In this document: piece after piece, positions 17,153-24,908 of the stretch
Numbering within the stretch: the stretch's first letter is position 1
Layout: each line of letters opens with the position of its first letter
DNA from: CALFCE01 sp964411665
Lineage (GTDB): Bacteria; Pseudomonadota; Gammaproteobacteria; Granulosicoccales; Granulosicoccaceae
DNA length: 39,608 bases
Direction of reading: 5' to 3'
Assembly: GCA_964411665.1 (NCBI GenBank)
Contig: CAYPMR010000034.1
Coordinates: 1-39,608 of the forward strand
Notes under the pieces: model-generated
The model's database searches: none
The model's input: only the letters and a program-made list of their open reading frames with translations
Told to the model about the DNA's origin: nothing
Position numbers and translations under genes: made by a program

Positions 17153-18610
17153 ATGTCTACATACCGCTCGATTTTTTCACTGGTCTCTTACGCCACTACC
17201 CTATTTTCCTGTGCGATTGTAGGCACAGGCATGGTGCTGTTTGGTTTCTCTGCAAGCACACTGGCTGCCAGTGCAAACGATATTGCATTGAGCTACGAAG
17301 CCGGTGGAGCATGTTATTGCACAAATGCAGCTCTTAGTTCACCCAGTGCAAGTACCATAGTACCAACACCCGTTGGTGGACAAAGTATTGGACAAATTTG
17401 TGAACGTATTGGTGAAGGGCCGGGTCTTGGAATCGCGGATGGTCTCTATGACAATCCAGCTTACAGTGATTCGCAATGCGGCAACGGTACATCACGCGAA
17501 GCAGCCAGCGAAAACGAAGTCACTTGTACCGGTTTATCTGCTCCAGGGGAAAGCAGCTGTCAACAGCCAGGCGCTTTGTGGGATCTTGCACACGCATTTT
17601 CATCTGACAAAGCAGCTACACCTTTGCGTTCTTCCAGCTTCCCTTCAGCGATCATATCCGCAGAAACGACAGAAGTTACCCTGATTGAAGCTGCTTATGA
17701 AAACAGCAGTTCAAAACAAATCACAAAGCCGCAAACACCGCGTAACACACAAACTGGCTCTACCGAGTCAAACATTATTAGCACAGCTTCTATAAAAACC
17801 GGTTTGTCGCAAAAGGAAATTCAACAATTACCGGAAGCTTTCACCGAACAAATATTCGACCTTGTTTCAATCGATAGTGGCGATGCCAATGCCATCGACA
17901 GCACAACGCGTGTTCTGATAACTAATCTTGACGGACAGTCGCAGATGATGACGCAAGACGAGATTGCCAATCTTCCACTTGCGGATCTTGAAAACACTGC
18001 TCCACAGACAATAATCACAACGATCCCGGAAACACAAATAGCCGAAGTTGAAAAGGCTGATACAGAACAATCACCTTCAATAGCTGCTGTGGTTGCGCCC
18101 TTACCAACTGTCAACAGCAGACGCACACTGTTCGGCAGCAGTCGGCTCAACTATGGATATATAGGCCTCGGACCAACAGGATATGATTTCGGTGGTAATG
18201 GTGCTGAGGTTGATGCCAGTGTCAGTAATAACGCGGGTCTGGCGCTTGTTGCCAGTGCCGGAGTTGCTGAAGAATACAGCGAAGCCTCCGTTGGTGTCGG
18301 CACCTATTTCAGCCCTTTTGCTCATCGCGCATCAGACATCGTTATTAACGCCGGCGTTGAATTCGGTGAATTTGATCTGGGCATTACTGATTTTGACGAT
18401 TTCGGTGGATATATCAGTGGCTATCTGCGCACACGCCCAATACGTCGATTAGAGCTAACCGGTGGTGGACGACTTAGTTCGTTCTTCGACGGCGACGCAG
18501 TTTTTATTGCATCAGGTGCATTGCAGATTACGCGCGGTCTTAACGCATTCGGCAAAGTCGAAGTCGGAGACAACGATCAGTTCAGCCTTGGCATCCGTCT
18601 TTTTTATTGA
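17153..18610 (+). CDS. Probable outer-membrane beta-barrel protein, unknown function
   Basis: 485 residues; no family recognised by name. A signal-like hydrophobic stretch (about residues 10-40) ends near LAASAND. The mature N-terminal 120 residues contain regularly spaced cysteines (GGACYCTN, IGQICERIG, SQCGNG, EVTCTGL, ESSCQQPG), suggesting disulfides in the periplasm. A Thr/Ser/Glu-rich linker spans about 130-315. The last 160 residues alternate polar and aromatic/small residues in short strands with Gly/Asp turns, ending in SLGIRLFY; a terminal aromatic residue is typical for outer-membrane barrels recognised by BamA. It sits between the GH10 enzyme and the GH16-like lipoprotein, so a surface role in carbohydrate binding or anchoring is possible but not shown. 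Confidence 0.6.
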   Translation: MSTYRSIFSLVSYATTLFSCAIVGTGMVLFGFSASTLAASANDIALSYEAGGACYCTNAALSSPSASTIVPTPVGGQSIGQICERIGEGPGLGIADGLYDNPAYSDSQCGNGTSREAASENEVTCTGLSAPGESSCQQPGALWDLAHAFSSDKAATPLRSSSFPSAIISAETTEVTLIEAAYENSSSKQITKPQTPRNTQTGSTESNIISTASIKTGLSQKEIQQLPEAFTEQIFDLVSIDSGDANAIDSTTRVLITNLDGQSQMMTQDEIANLPLADLENTAPQTIITTIPETQIAEVEKADTEQSPSIAAVVAPLPTVNSRRTLFGSSRLNYGYIGLGPTGYDFGGNGAEVDASVSNNAGLALVASAGVAEEYSEASVGVGTYFSPFAHRASDIVINAGVEFGEFDLGITDFDDFGGYISGYLRTRPIRRLELTGGGRLSSFFDGDAVFIASGALQITRGLNAFGKVEVGDNDQFSLGIRLFY

Positions 18611-18631
18611 ATGACCGAGGCTTGAACACCG

Positions 18632-19813
18632 GTGCTGATGAAAAAAATATACTGTCAACGAACAACCTATCCCATGCATAAAATGCAACAGCAAAATAAA
18701 GCAATTAAGGCAGATACAATCTGTCAGCAAGCAGATCCCGGTATGAAGCTAGAGCCCGGGTTTGTCAGGCATGCAATAATCGCAAGCATGACACTGGCAA
18801 TTGTTGCCTGTGGGGACAGTGATTTACCTGCCTTGCAAAGGGACGCGATCATCGAAGCACAACAACGTTTCGCTGCAGCTCAACAAGCAAGTCAGGCTGA
18901 TCAATCGGCGCAGGAAAATAGTGAAGTCGCCAACCCGGCAGTAACGCAAACACCTGCAGCATCGGAAAACTCCGCTACAACCGAGACCGATGATGCAGAC
19001 CCGGCAACAGAGCAATCTGTGCAGCCAGGCGCAGCCACTGCAGCCCCCTCAGAGCCACCGAACACACTCAATTTCGATGACTTTCAGTTGGTCTTCAACG
19101 AAAATTTCGACGACGGAGTGATCGACCCGGAAAAATGGACCACCGCCTTTCGTTGGGGACCGGATCTAGTTGTTAACAATGAAGAACAGTATTACGTTGA
19201 TATACAGAATACACCCGACTTTGGTTACAACCCCTTCCGTATGGATTCAGGCAGTTTGGCCATCGGTGCTAACCTGACACCCGATAACCTGCTTGCAGAT
19301 GCTAACGATCAGACCTATCTCTCTGGCGTGCTGACCACAGCCGATCGGTTTGAATTCACACACGGTATCGCGGAAATACGTGCCCTGGTGCCAGCTGGTG
19401 CAGGTCTGTTATCACAGTTCTGGATGTTACCCGACGTTTTCGAAGGACTTCGCCCTCAGACATTTATTATGGAAGTGCGTGGTAACGAACCTGAAGCCGT
19501 GTTTCATTCTTACAAGTATCAGGATGAGAATGATGTTGTTCAAACAAGCGGTGCATTGCGATCCGAAGGAACAGACTTCTCCGCAGATTTTCACACCTAC
19601 GCGGTTGAATGGAGCCCGGACGAGTTGATTTACTACATTGATGGGGTGGAGTTTCAGCGCTTCACGTCTGAGAACATCGCATCACAAGACATGTATCTGA
19701 TACTCACACTGGCAATCGGCGGCGTCTTTCCCGGTTCACCTGATGACACAACTGTTTTTCCGGCTGAGCTCATCATCGATCACGTGCGGGTTTTTCAGCA
19801 AATTCCTCAGTAA
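18632..19813 (+). CDS. GH16-fold lipoprotein with degenerate catalytic motif
   Basis: 393 residues from a GTG start; an ATG at 18743 gives a compact lipoprotein signal (MKLEPGFVRHAII...LAIVAC) and is more likely the true start. After the lipobox comes a Gln/Ala/Glu/Thr-rich linker of about 100 residues, then a GH16 domain: LVFNENFDDGVIDPEKWT, EEQYYVDIQNTPDFGYNPF and YAVEWSPDELIYYIDG all match its paralogue at 5.8-7.5 kb. Where that paralogue has PEIDIIEYLG, this one has PQTFIMEVRG: the nucleophile Glu is Gln276 (numbered from the GTG) and the Asp is Phe278; only E281 remains. It therefore is probably not a retaining hydrolase and may act as a glycan-binding lipoprotein. Whole reading frame is intact, so it is not a decaying pseudogene. 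Confidence 0.82.
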   Translation: MLMKKIYCQRTTYPMHKMQQQNKAIKADTICQQADPGMKLEPGFVRHAIIASMTLAIVACGDSDLPALQRDAIIEAQQRFAAAQQASQADQSAQENSEVANPAVTQTPAASENSATTETDDADPATEQSVQPGAATAAPSEPPNTLNFDDFQLVFNENFDDGVIDPEKWTTAFRWGPDLVVNNEEQYYVDIQNTPDFGYNPFRMDSGSLAIGANLTPDNLLADANDQTYLSGVLTTADRFEFTHGIAEIRALVPAGAGLLSQFWMLPDVFEGLRPQTFIMEVRGNEPEAVFHSYKYQDENDVVQTSGALRSEGTDFSADFHTYAVEWSPDELIYYIDGVEFQRFTSENIASQDMYLILTLAIGGVFPGSPDDTTVFPAELIIDHVRVFQQIPQ

Positions 19814-19879
19814 TTCTTCTTCCTATATCTGGCGTGTGCCTGCTGTATGGCCCAGGCATAGATCCTCTTTTGTCAAAAA

Positions 19880-19909
19880 TATACCGCAATATTTATATAT
19901 TGCGGTATA
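19880..19909. promoter_or_regulatory. Perfect inverted repeat, probable operator 1
   Basis: TATACCGCAATAT and its exact reverse complement flank a four-base TTAT centre. It overlaps a possible promoter (TTTATA at 19892-19897 and TATACT at 19915-19920, spacing 17) about 150 bases before the nucleotidyltransferase-fold gene. A second similar site is at 19980. Confidence 0.6.
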
Positions 19910-19979
19910 ACGGCTATACTGACACCTGACAAGTACTATATATAGGGTGAATCACCAATCGGTTTGTCGTCAAACCTAG

Positions 19980-20011
19980 TTATACCGCATATTATTCATA
20001 TTACGGTATAA
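19980..20011. promoter_or_regulatory. Inverted repeat, probable operator 2
   Basis: TTATACCG and CGGTATAA arms around a 16-base AT-rich centre; the outer arms match operator 1, the inner part only roughly. A candidate promoter pair (TTCATA at 19995-20000, TACACT at 20019-20024) overlaps it. About 60 bases before the start at 20068. Confidence 0.55.
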
Positions 20012-20067
20012 CAACTGCTACACTACTTTGCAGCCGTCGGTTTCAACTGGCAATCAAGCCACACAAA

Positions 20068-21114
20068 ATGCAATCAAGCAATCAACGCACACTTAAACAT
20101 CTGCCCGATTCGGTCGCGCTGCAGTACAGCGAACTGATGCAACAATGCGTGCAACCGTTATCAGACGGCTCCAACCTCTCATTCAAATCCAAATCCATAA
20201 AAGGACGAACCTACTGGTATTTATATATCAGTCTTGGATCACGGCGCACTGAACATTATCTGGGCGCTGATTCCGATGAGATACGAGCGCGGATAGAAAA
20301 CGAAAAATCCCTGTGGGAATCCAGCTCAGACGACCGTGATCTGCGCGCCCGACTGGTGTCTATGTTACTGGCAGGAGGGGCAACCACCACACCGACCAAT
20401 GAAGGTAAAGTCATGTCACTGTTGGAACGTGGTGGTGTGTTTTTAGCAGGTGGTGTTGTCGTCGGCACCCTCGCCTTCAGAGCCTACGCCAATATGCTCG
20501 GTGTGCGCTGGGCCAGTGATCAGCAAACACGTGATATCGATATCGCAACCGACAACACCTTTCGGGTAGCGGTTAACAATGAAACACCCGTTGATCTGAC
20601 AGAGTTGTTACTGGACAGTGGTATGGGTTTTCTGAAAGTACCAGCACTTAATCGCAAGTCTGCATCTACAGAATTTAAAATCAAGGGACAGGAACTTGCC
20701 GTTGAGTTGCTCACACCCATGACAGGCAGGAACAGTAGCCAACCTGTCAAGATAGACGCACTCAGCAGCTTCGCAGAACCTGTGCGTTATCTTGATTATT
20801 TACTTGAAGATGTACAACCAGCAGTGCTGCTGTTCAAACACGGTGTGCTGGTTAACGTGCCCTCACCAGCCCGATACGCTTTTCATAAATTGGTCGTCAG
20901 TCAGCGCAGACCGATAGCAATGCAGGAAAAAATAAAAAGAGATATTGCACAGGCTAGCCAGCTATTCCAGGTACTCCTCGATGTGAGGCCGTTTGATATA
21001 ACACAGGCAGCAGAACAGGCTAAAACGATGGGGCTTAAGTTCGAGAAACAAATGCTGGCAGGTATAAAATTGTTGCCGGATGAGGTTGCAGTAGAAGTTG
21101 CGGGGAATCTCTAG
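20068..21114 (+). CDS. GSU2403-family nucleotidyltransferase-fold protein
   Basis: 348 residues, soluble. The pattern matches the GSU2403/NTP_transf_8 family: an N-terminal SIKGRTYWYLYISLGSRRTEHYLG segment type (only partly listed here: GRTYWYLY, EHYLG), a glycine-rich GGVFLAGGVVVGT and the catalytic-type DxD in TRDIDIAT (D156, D158) of the polymerase-beta nucleotidyltransferase fold. Known biology of the family is slight; related folds transfer nucleotides to proteins, RNA or small molecules, and some act as toxins. No antitoxin or regulator gene lies beside it. Two operator-like inverted repeats precede it, so expression is probably tightly controlled by a factor encoded elsewhere or by the protein itself. 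It converges with the pilus operon, with only 33 bases between the stop codons. Confidence 0.75.
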   Translation: MQSSNQRTLKHLPDSVALQYSELMQQCVQPLSDGSNLSFKSKSIKGRTYWYLYISLGSRRTEHYLGADSDEIRARIENEKSLWESSSDDRDLRARLVSMLLAGGATTTPTNEGKVMSLLERGGVFLAGGVVVGTLAFRAYANMLGVRWASDQQTRDIDIATDNTFRVAVNNETPVDLTELLLDSGMGFLKVPALNRKSASTEFKIKGQELAVELLTPMTGRNSSQPVKIDALSSFAEPVRYLDYLLEDVQPAVLLFKHGVLVNVPSPARYAFHKLVVSQRRPIAMQEKIKRDIAQASQLFQVLLDVRPFDITQAAEQAKTMGLKFEKQMLAGIKLLPDEVAVEVAGNL

Positions 21115-21147
21115 CAGCTGACTATTTGATCAGGATAAATACCCAAA

Positions 21148-22077
21148 TTAGCAGGATGTAAAATTACTGGAGGCTGAGCTATCATTTGGTGTGAGATCAC
21201 CCAGGGGTATATCGCCAGTTACAGTATCAAATGTACTTGCGGGTACTTCGCAGAATCCCGCTGACTCTGCGTTTGACATGTCAATACTGGAAAAATCAGT
21301 GTTCAATTGAACACTCAGACCGTTTTCATCACACTCCCCGGTCCCGGTATCACTGTGATCAAAGCCATTTCCGCCAATACTTGCATCAGTATCATCAGAA
21401 ACAATAATCGAGGGAGTGCCAGTAGCGATAACATGCTGGGATGCGTCAATACCCGCACGCCTGACTTCGTTTTGCATCCTCACAGTCGCAACTGATGACA
21501 ATGGAATACGGCCACTTGCGTAATAGGCCGCCTGTTCCGGATACAACATTTGCATCGCTTGAATAATCATACTTGATGCTACGGGTATTTGTAATCGGTA
21601 CCCGTATTCACTCCGGATCTTCAAGAGGTTGGCATCATGGAGTGTGACACCAGCGCGCATGTCAGCGCTTTGATGACGCAAATGATGATTCGGAATTTGT
21701 AGTTCCCCAGACGTCGAATCAGTAACAGCCCAGCTATCAAACATATCAGCCGTAGGATTTAAAATAGTGATCTTACCTGCCAATGGATCTATGCTGTCTG
21801 ACATCGATCGCCCAATAGCTGCACCAGCACTTTCATCATCGCCACGTCCACCGTAAAGAGGCGCAAGCCGGTAAGCCAGTTCGTTTTTCATCGGCTCAAT
21901 ATCAGCGTGATTTACAGCTCCTATTCTTGCTGCTTCAAAGGTAGCGTAGTTAAGGGTAGTTTTTGCGTGATACACAAAACCCATCTGTACTGTACCCAAT
22001 CCCAACATCAGCAGAACCGGTGTAACCACTACAAATTCGACCATGGTAGAACCAAGTTCATTCTTCCTGAATTTCAT
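21148..22077 (-). CDS. TadE-like pseudopilin (last gene of the Tad operon)
   Basis: 309 residues. The N-terminus NELGSTMVEFVVVTPVLLML has the class III prepilin pattern: Gly, then Glu at +5, then a hydrophobic helix, as in TadE. The long C-terminal part is periplasmic, Ser/Asp-rich, with CDEN and FCEV cysteines and a terminal Cys. Family knowledge: TadE and TadF are minor pilins needed for Flp pilus biogenesis after processing by a prepilin peptidase, which is not encoded in this window. It is the final minus-strand gene of the cluster, after DUF192, and converges with the nucleotidyltransferase-fold gene. No clear terminator was found in the 33-base gap. Confidence 0.85.
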   Translation of the reverse strand: MKFRKNELGSTMVEFVVVTPVLLMLGLGTVQMGFVYHAKTTLNYATFEAARIGAVNHADIEPMKNELAYRLAPLYGGRGDDESAGAAIGRSMSDSIDPLAGKITILNPTADMFDSWAVTDSTSGELQIPNHHLRHQSADMRAGVTLHDANLLKIRSEYGYRLQIPVASSMIIQAMQMLYPEQAAYYASGRIPLSSVATVRMQNEVRRAGIDASQHVIATGTPSIIVSDDTDASIGGNGFDHSDTGTGECDENGLSVQLNTDFSSIDMSNAESAGFCEVPASTFDTVTGDIPLGDLTPNDSSASSNFTSC

Positions 22078-22134
22078 TTGCGACTCCCACTAAGCTGCTT
22101 GATACAAACTTAGAATAAAAATTGTAACCCTAGA

Positions 22135-22515
22135 CTATTGATTACTTTTACTGCAGATCATCTTGACTACACTTTGTTCTGAATCCCAATCCAGTTTGTT
22201 ACCAACCCCGATGCTTAGCTCCCGCATTCGTCCAGCTCGACTTTCCAATGTATGTGCGGCCTGTCTATGGCTAGCTGAGCGAAATGTCCCCATATTTTCT
22301 ACTAAAGACAGAACGATTCCATATTTATCCAGAAAAGCTATATCGATCGGAAATCTCATACCAAAAGTGTGTACAGAACGACAATTGACAAGCAGCAAAG
22401 CACTATGACCGTCCAGTGATGTACGATTCAGCAACCCGACCAGTCTGCGTTTGAAAGTATCAGCAATCTCTAAATCAGTGAATACTGTTTGTCTGAAATG
22501 TGTCTTTTCACTCAT
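22135..22515 (-). CDS. DUF192 family protein
   Basis: 126 residues. GLLNRTSLDGHSALLLVN, then SVHTFGMRFPIDIAFLDKYGIVL is the DUF192 signature, with the conserved hydrophobic core and the Thr-Phe-Gly-Met segment. No signal peptide, unlike many DUF192 proteins. Its function is unknown. It lies inside the Tad operon between an unknown lipoprotein and a TadE-like pseudopilin; I recall DUF192 genes near other Tad loci, which suggests but does not prove a role in pilus assembly. Confidence 0.8.
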   Translation of the reverse strand: MSEKTHFRQTVFTDLEIADTFKRRLVGLLNRTSLDGHSALLLVNCRSVHTFGMRFPIDIAFLDKYGIVLSLVENMGTFRSASHRQAAHTLESRAGRMRELSIGVGNKLDWDSEQSVVKMICSKSNQ

Positions 22516-22549
22516 GGTGCTGGTTCAATATCAGCTAATCGACAATCTG

Positions 22550-23188
22550 TTAATTTAAAGGACTACCGGTTACTCCGATTTCGCTGATACCTGCTGCCGC
22601 ACCAGAGAAAGCATATACATTACCTCGAAATTCGCAGGATAAATTAACGCGCAGCAACAAATTAGCCGTCCCTGAGAATCTATCAGTTCGGATACTAAAT
22701 GCATCATCACCTGAGCCTGAAACCAGCTCATCGGGTGAATCAACAACGCCATTTCCGTTACTATCACTAAATAACTGTAAAGACTCGAAACCGGAAAAAG
22801 TATTGCCGGAGAAGTCCGTAAAAACAGTGATATTTACATTCCCTACAGCCTGGTTTGATCCATTGATAACCGTCATACTGATTGGAAGATCCTGAAAAAA
22901 GTCAGGAATCAAAATGCAATTGCCTTCATCATCAAGAAGTTCTTCAACCTCGTAATTCTGACTTGTTGGTGTAATGCGTATAGTGCTATCAGGTGTTAGT
23001 TGAGGATCAGTGCTACAAGCACAAACCAGTGATATCAATATGATCAAAAGGTATGTTTTAAAATTAGCTGAGTGAGCTTTAAAGTCTGTAATGTAAATGT
23101 ATTGCCATTTGCCACTACTCTTAAAAATCAAATGCTTGCACCGACGTATCAGCCAGGCCAGTAATATGCCCATACCATAGGCTCCCAT
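22550..23188 (-). CDS. Unknown lipoprotein of the Tad operon with an EF-hand-like loop
   Basis: Up to 212 residues; no family recognised. A hydrophobic segment ending LVCACSTD looks like a lipobox with Cys at about residue 58, so the true start is probably later than the ATG at 23188 (a TTG at about 23128 is one option). If that is right, the 40-base overlap with tadC may be smaller or absent. The mature part is beta-rich, and SDSNGNGVVDSPDEL resembles an EF-hand or dockerin-like calcium loop (D-x-N-x-N-G-x-x-D-x-x-D-E). It lies between tadC and DUF192 on the same strand. A TadD-type pilotin would be expected in this position in other Tad loci, but no TPR pattern is visible. Confidence 0.65.
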   Translation of the reverse strand: MGAYGMGILLAWLIRRCKHLIFKSSGKWQYIYITDFKAHSANFKTYLLIILISLVCACSTDPQLTPDSTIRITPTSQNYEVEELLDDEGNCILIPDFFQDLPISMTVINGSNQAVGNVNITVFTDFSGNTFSGFESLQLFSDSNGNGVVDSPDELVSGSGDDAFSIRTDRFSGTANLLLRVNLSCEFRGNVYAFSGAAAGISEIGVTGSPLN

Positions 23189-24057
23189 GTGATAATTCCC
23201 GAACCAATTGCTTTACTGAGCACGACAAAAGTCAACACCAGAAAAGTGGTCGGAAAAATGAACAAAATAAGCGGACCCAGTAATTTAACTGGCGCTTCCA
23301 TAGCCAGTTTTTCGGCTTCAAGAAATCGTGTGCTGCGTAGTTGATCTGCCTGTACACGTAATAAGGGAGCTAGGCTTGACCCGGAGCGCTCTGCCTGAAT
23401 CATACCGTTGATGATCGAAGAGAGAGATTGTGCACCCGTACGTTCTACCATTGCGCGCAGTGCATCAGCACGGGTTTTACCTGATCGAATATCACGTAAA
23501 ACTCGATTGAATTCAGTTTTTAGTGGTGATTCTGAGGACTTTTGTACCGCTTGCGTTATACCACCCGTTAAATTTGTACCTGCTTCTATCGACAATATAA
23601 TGACATCCAGGTAAAAAGGCATTGAACGCACTAATTCTTTTTGTCTGGATTTGGTGACACTCCTAAGCCATAGATCCGGATAGTTGAAACCGGCAAAGGA
23701 AAGCAAAATCGAAATATATACGAATCGTGGATCGATCAAAAAGAAGAAGAAAAATATAACTAACAAGGTAATGCCGGCTGCAATTATCTTTGAGGCAAAA
23801 AACTGTTCGGCATTGAGTGTGTATTGAATACCCGCTTTTTTTAATTTGCTATCAGTCAAATCCCTGTAATTCTCTGTAACATAGCCTCCAAAATAATGAC
23901 AAAATGCTTTAACCAAAGGCCATATCAAGCGGAATCCGGCAACAGGACGGTCCAGCAAGGATCGATCTTCCTCAGGGACAGCGCTGAATACCTGATACGC
24001 ATTCCAGCTAATTCCGGTAACAAGAACACCTATACACACAGTGACAATAAAAAGCAT
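23149..24057 (-). CDS. tadC: TadC-like inner-membrane platform protein
   Basis: 302 residues of the type II secretion F (T2SF) family. The central block MPFYLDVIILSIEAGTNLTGGI, with RSGKTRADALRAMVERTG and QAERSGSSLAPLLRVQADQLR, is the T2SF core; hydrophobic helices flank it, including a strong one near the C-terminus. In Tad systems TadB and TadC together form the inner-membrane platform that the TadA ATPase drives. Its ATG shares a base with the tadB stop (TGATG), so translation is coupled. Assignment as TadC rather than TadB rests on order and on similarity to the TadC half. Confidence 0.87.
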   Translation of the reverse strand: MLFIVTVCIGVLVTGISWNAYQVFSAVPEEDRSLLDRPVAGFRLIWPLVKAFCHYFGGYVTENYRDLTDSKLKKAGIQYTLNAEQFFASKIIAAGITLLVIFFFFFLIDPRFVYISILLSFAGFNYPDLWLRSVTKSRQKELVRSMPFYLDVIILSIEAGTNLTGGITQAVQKSSESPLKTEFNRVLRDIRSGKTRADALRAMVERTGAQSLSSIINGMIQAERSGSSLAPLLRVQADQLRSTRFLEAEKLAMEAPVKLLGPLILFIFPTTFLVLTFVVLSKAIGSGIITWEPMVWAYYWPG

Positions 24058-24908
24058 CAGATATCGATCCGGACAATCTCGCGAATAACCAGACCACCGA
24101 TCAACTCAAGGACAACGATGATCGCGAGAAAACACCAACCCAGAACACTGTTCCAGAAGGCGTAAACAGCCTCTTTTTCGATAAAATGCAATGCAAATAG
24201 AATAGCGAAAGGCAAAAAGCAAACTACCCATCCCTGCAATATTCCCTGAGCAGTGAGTGCCTTTATTTTTTTATCCATTTCCTGTTTTCGCCGCAGCGTT
24301 GTTGACAGCCTTTTAAAAGTTTCAGCAAGGTTCCCACCCACATCCCGTGCAATCAGAACAGCGCTTATAACCAAATCCATATCTTCACTGCAAACCCTTT
24401 CTCCCAGATTATCAAGCGCCTCTTCCAGACGTGTACCTACGCGGATCTCACGAAGTAGCAGTGAGAATTCTTGTCGGATCGGCCCATCGTTCTCATCTAC
24501 CATATTCTGGACGGCTGAAACAAATGTCGCACCAGCAAGCATTGATGCGGCTAATTGATCAAGTACAGACGGCAAAAGCTCATCAATTTTTGTTTTTCTA
24601 TTCTTTTTAAGGTAATTAAGGGCTATTTTTGGAGAAACTATCAAGATTCCAGTTAAAACCAGCACCATTGGTATTGAGCGAAGCAGCAAAAACATACCCA
24701 GAGGTACACAAATGAGTAACAGCAAATATCCAAAAAAAACTCGCTTTGAATCTGCGAAGACAAACAACCTGCTCAATTGCCGGTCTGCCGATTCAGTAAA
24801 AACAGTTTGAAAACCAGTAAAGGCATGGCCGCAAAGCCATAGAGCAAACCAAACCAGCGATGTAATGCTTAGAAAAGAAAAAACCAATATCAGTAGATAT
24901 TCAGACAT
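24057..24908 (-). CDS. tadB: TadB-like inner-membrane platform protein
   Basis: About 283 residues of the T2SF family. The core is LPSVLDQLAASMLAGATFVSA, then LREIRVGTRLEEALDNLGERV and ARDVGGNLAETFKRLSTTLR, followed by two C-terminal helices. I place the start at the ATG at 24908 (MSEYLLILVF), which overlaps the tadA stop by eight bases; an in-frame ATG 16 codons earlier would lie deep inside tadA. Partner of TadC in the inner-membrane platform of the Flp pilus machine. Confidence 0.88.
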   Translation of the reverse strand: MSEYLLILVFSFLSITSLVWFALWLCGHAFTGFQTVFTESADRQLSRLFVFADSKRVFFGYLLLLICVPLGMFLLLRSIPMVLVLTGILIVSPKIALNYLKKNRKTKIDELLPSVLDQLAASMLAGATFVSAVQNMVDENDGPIRQEFSLLLREIRVGTRLEEALDNLGERVCSEDMDLVISAVLIARDVGGNLAETFKRLSTTLRRKQEMDKKIKALTAQGILQGWVVCFLPFAILFALHFIEKEAVYAFWNSVLGWCFLAIIVVLELIGGLVIREIVRIDI

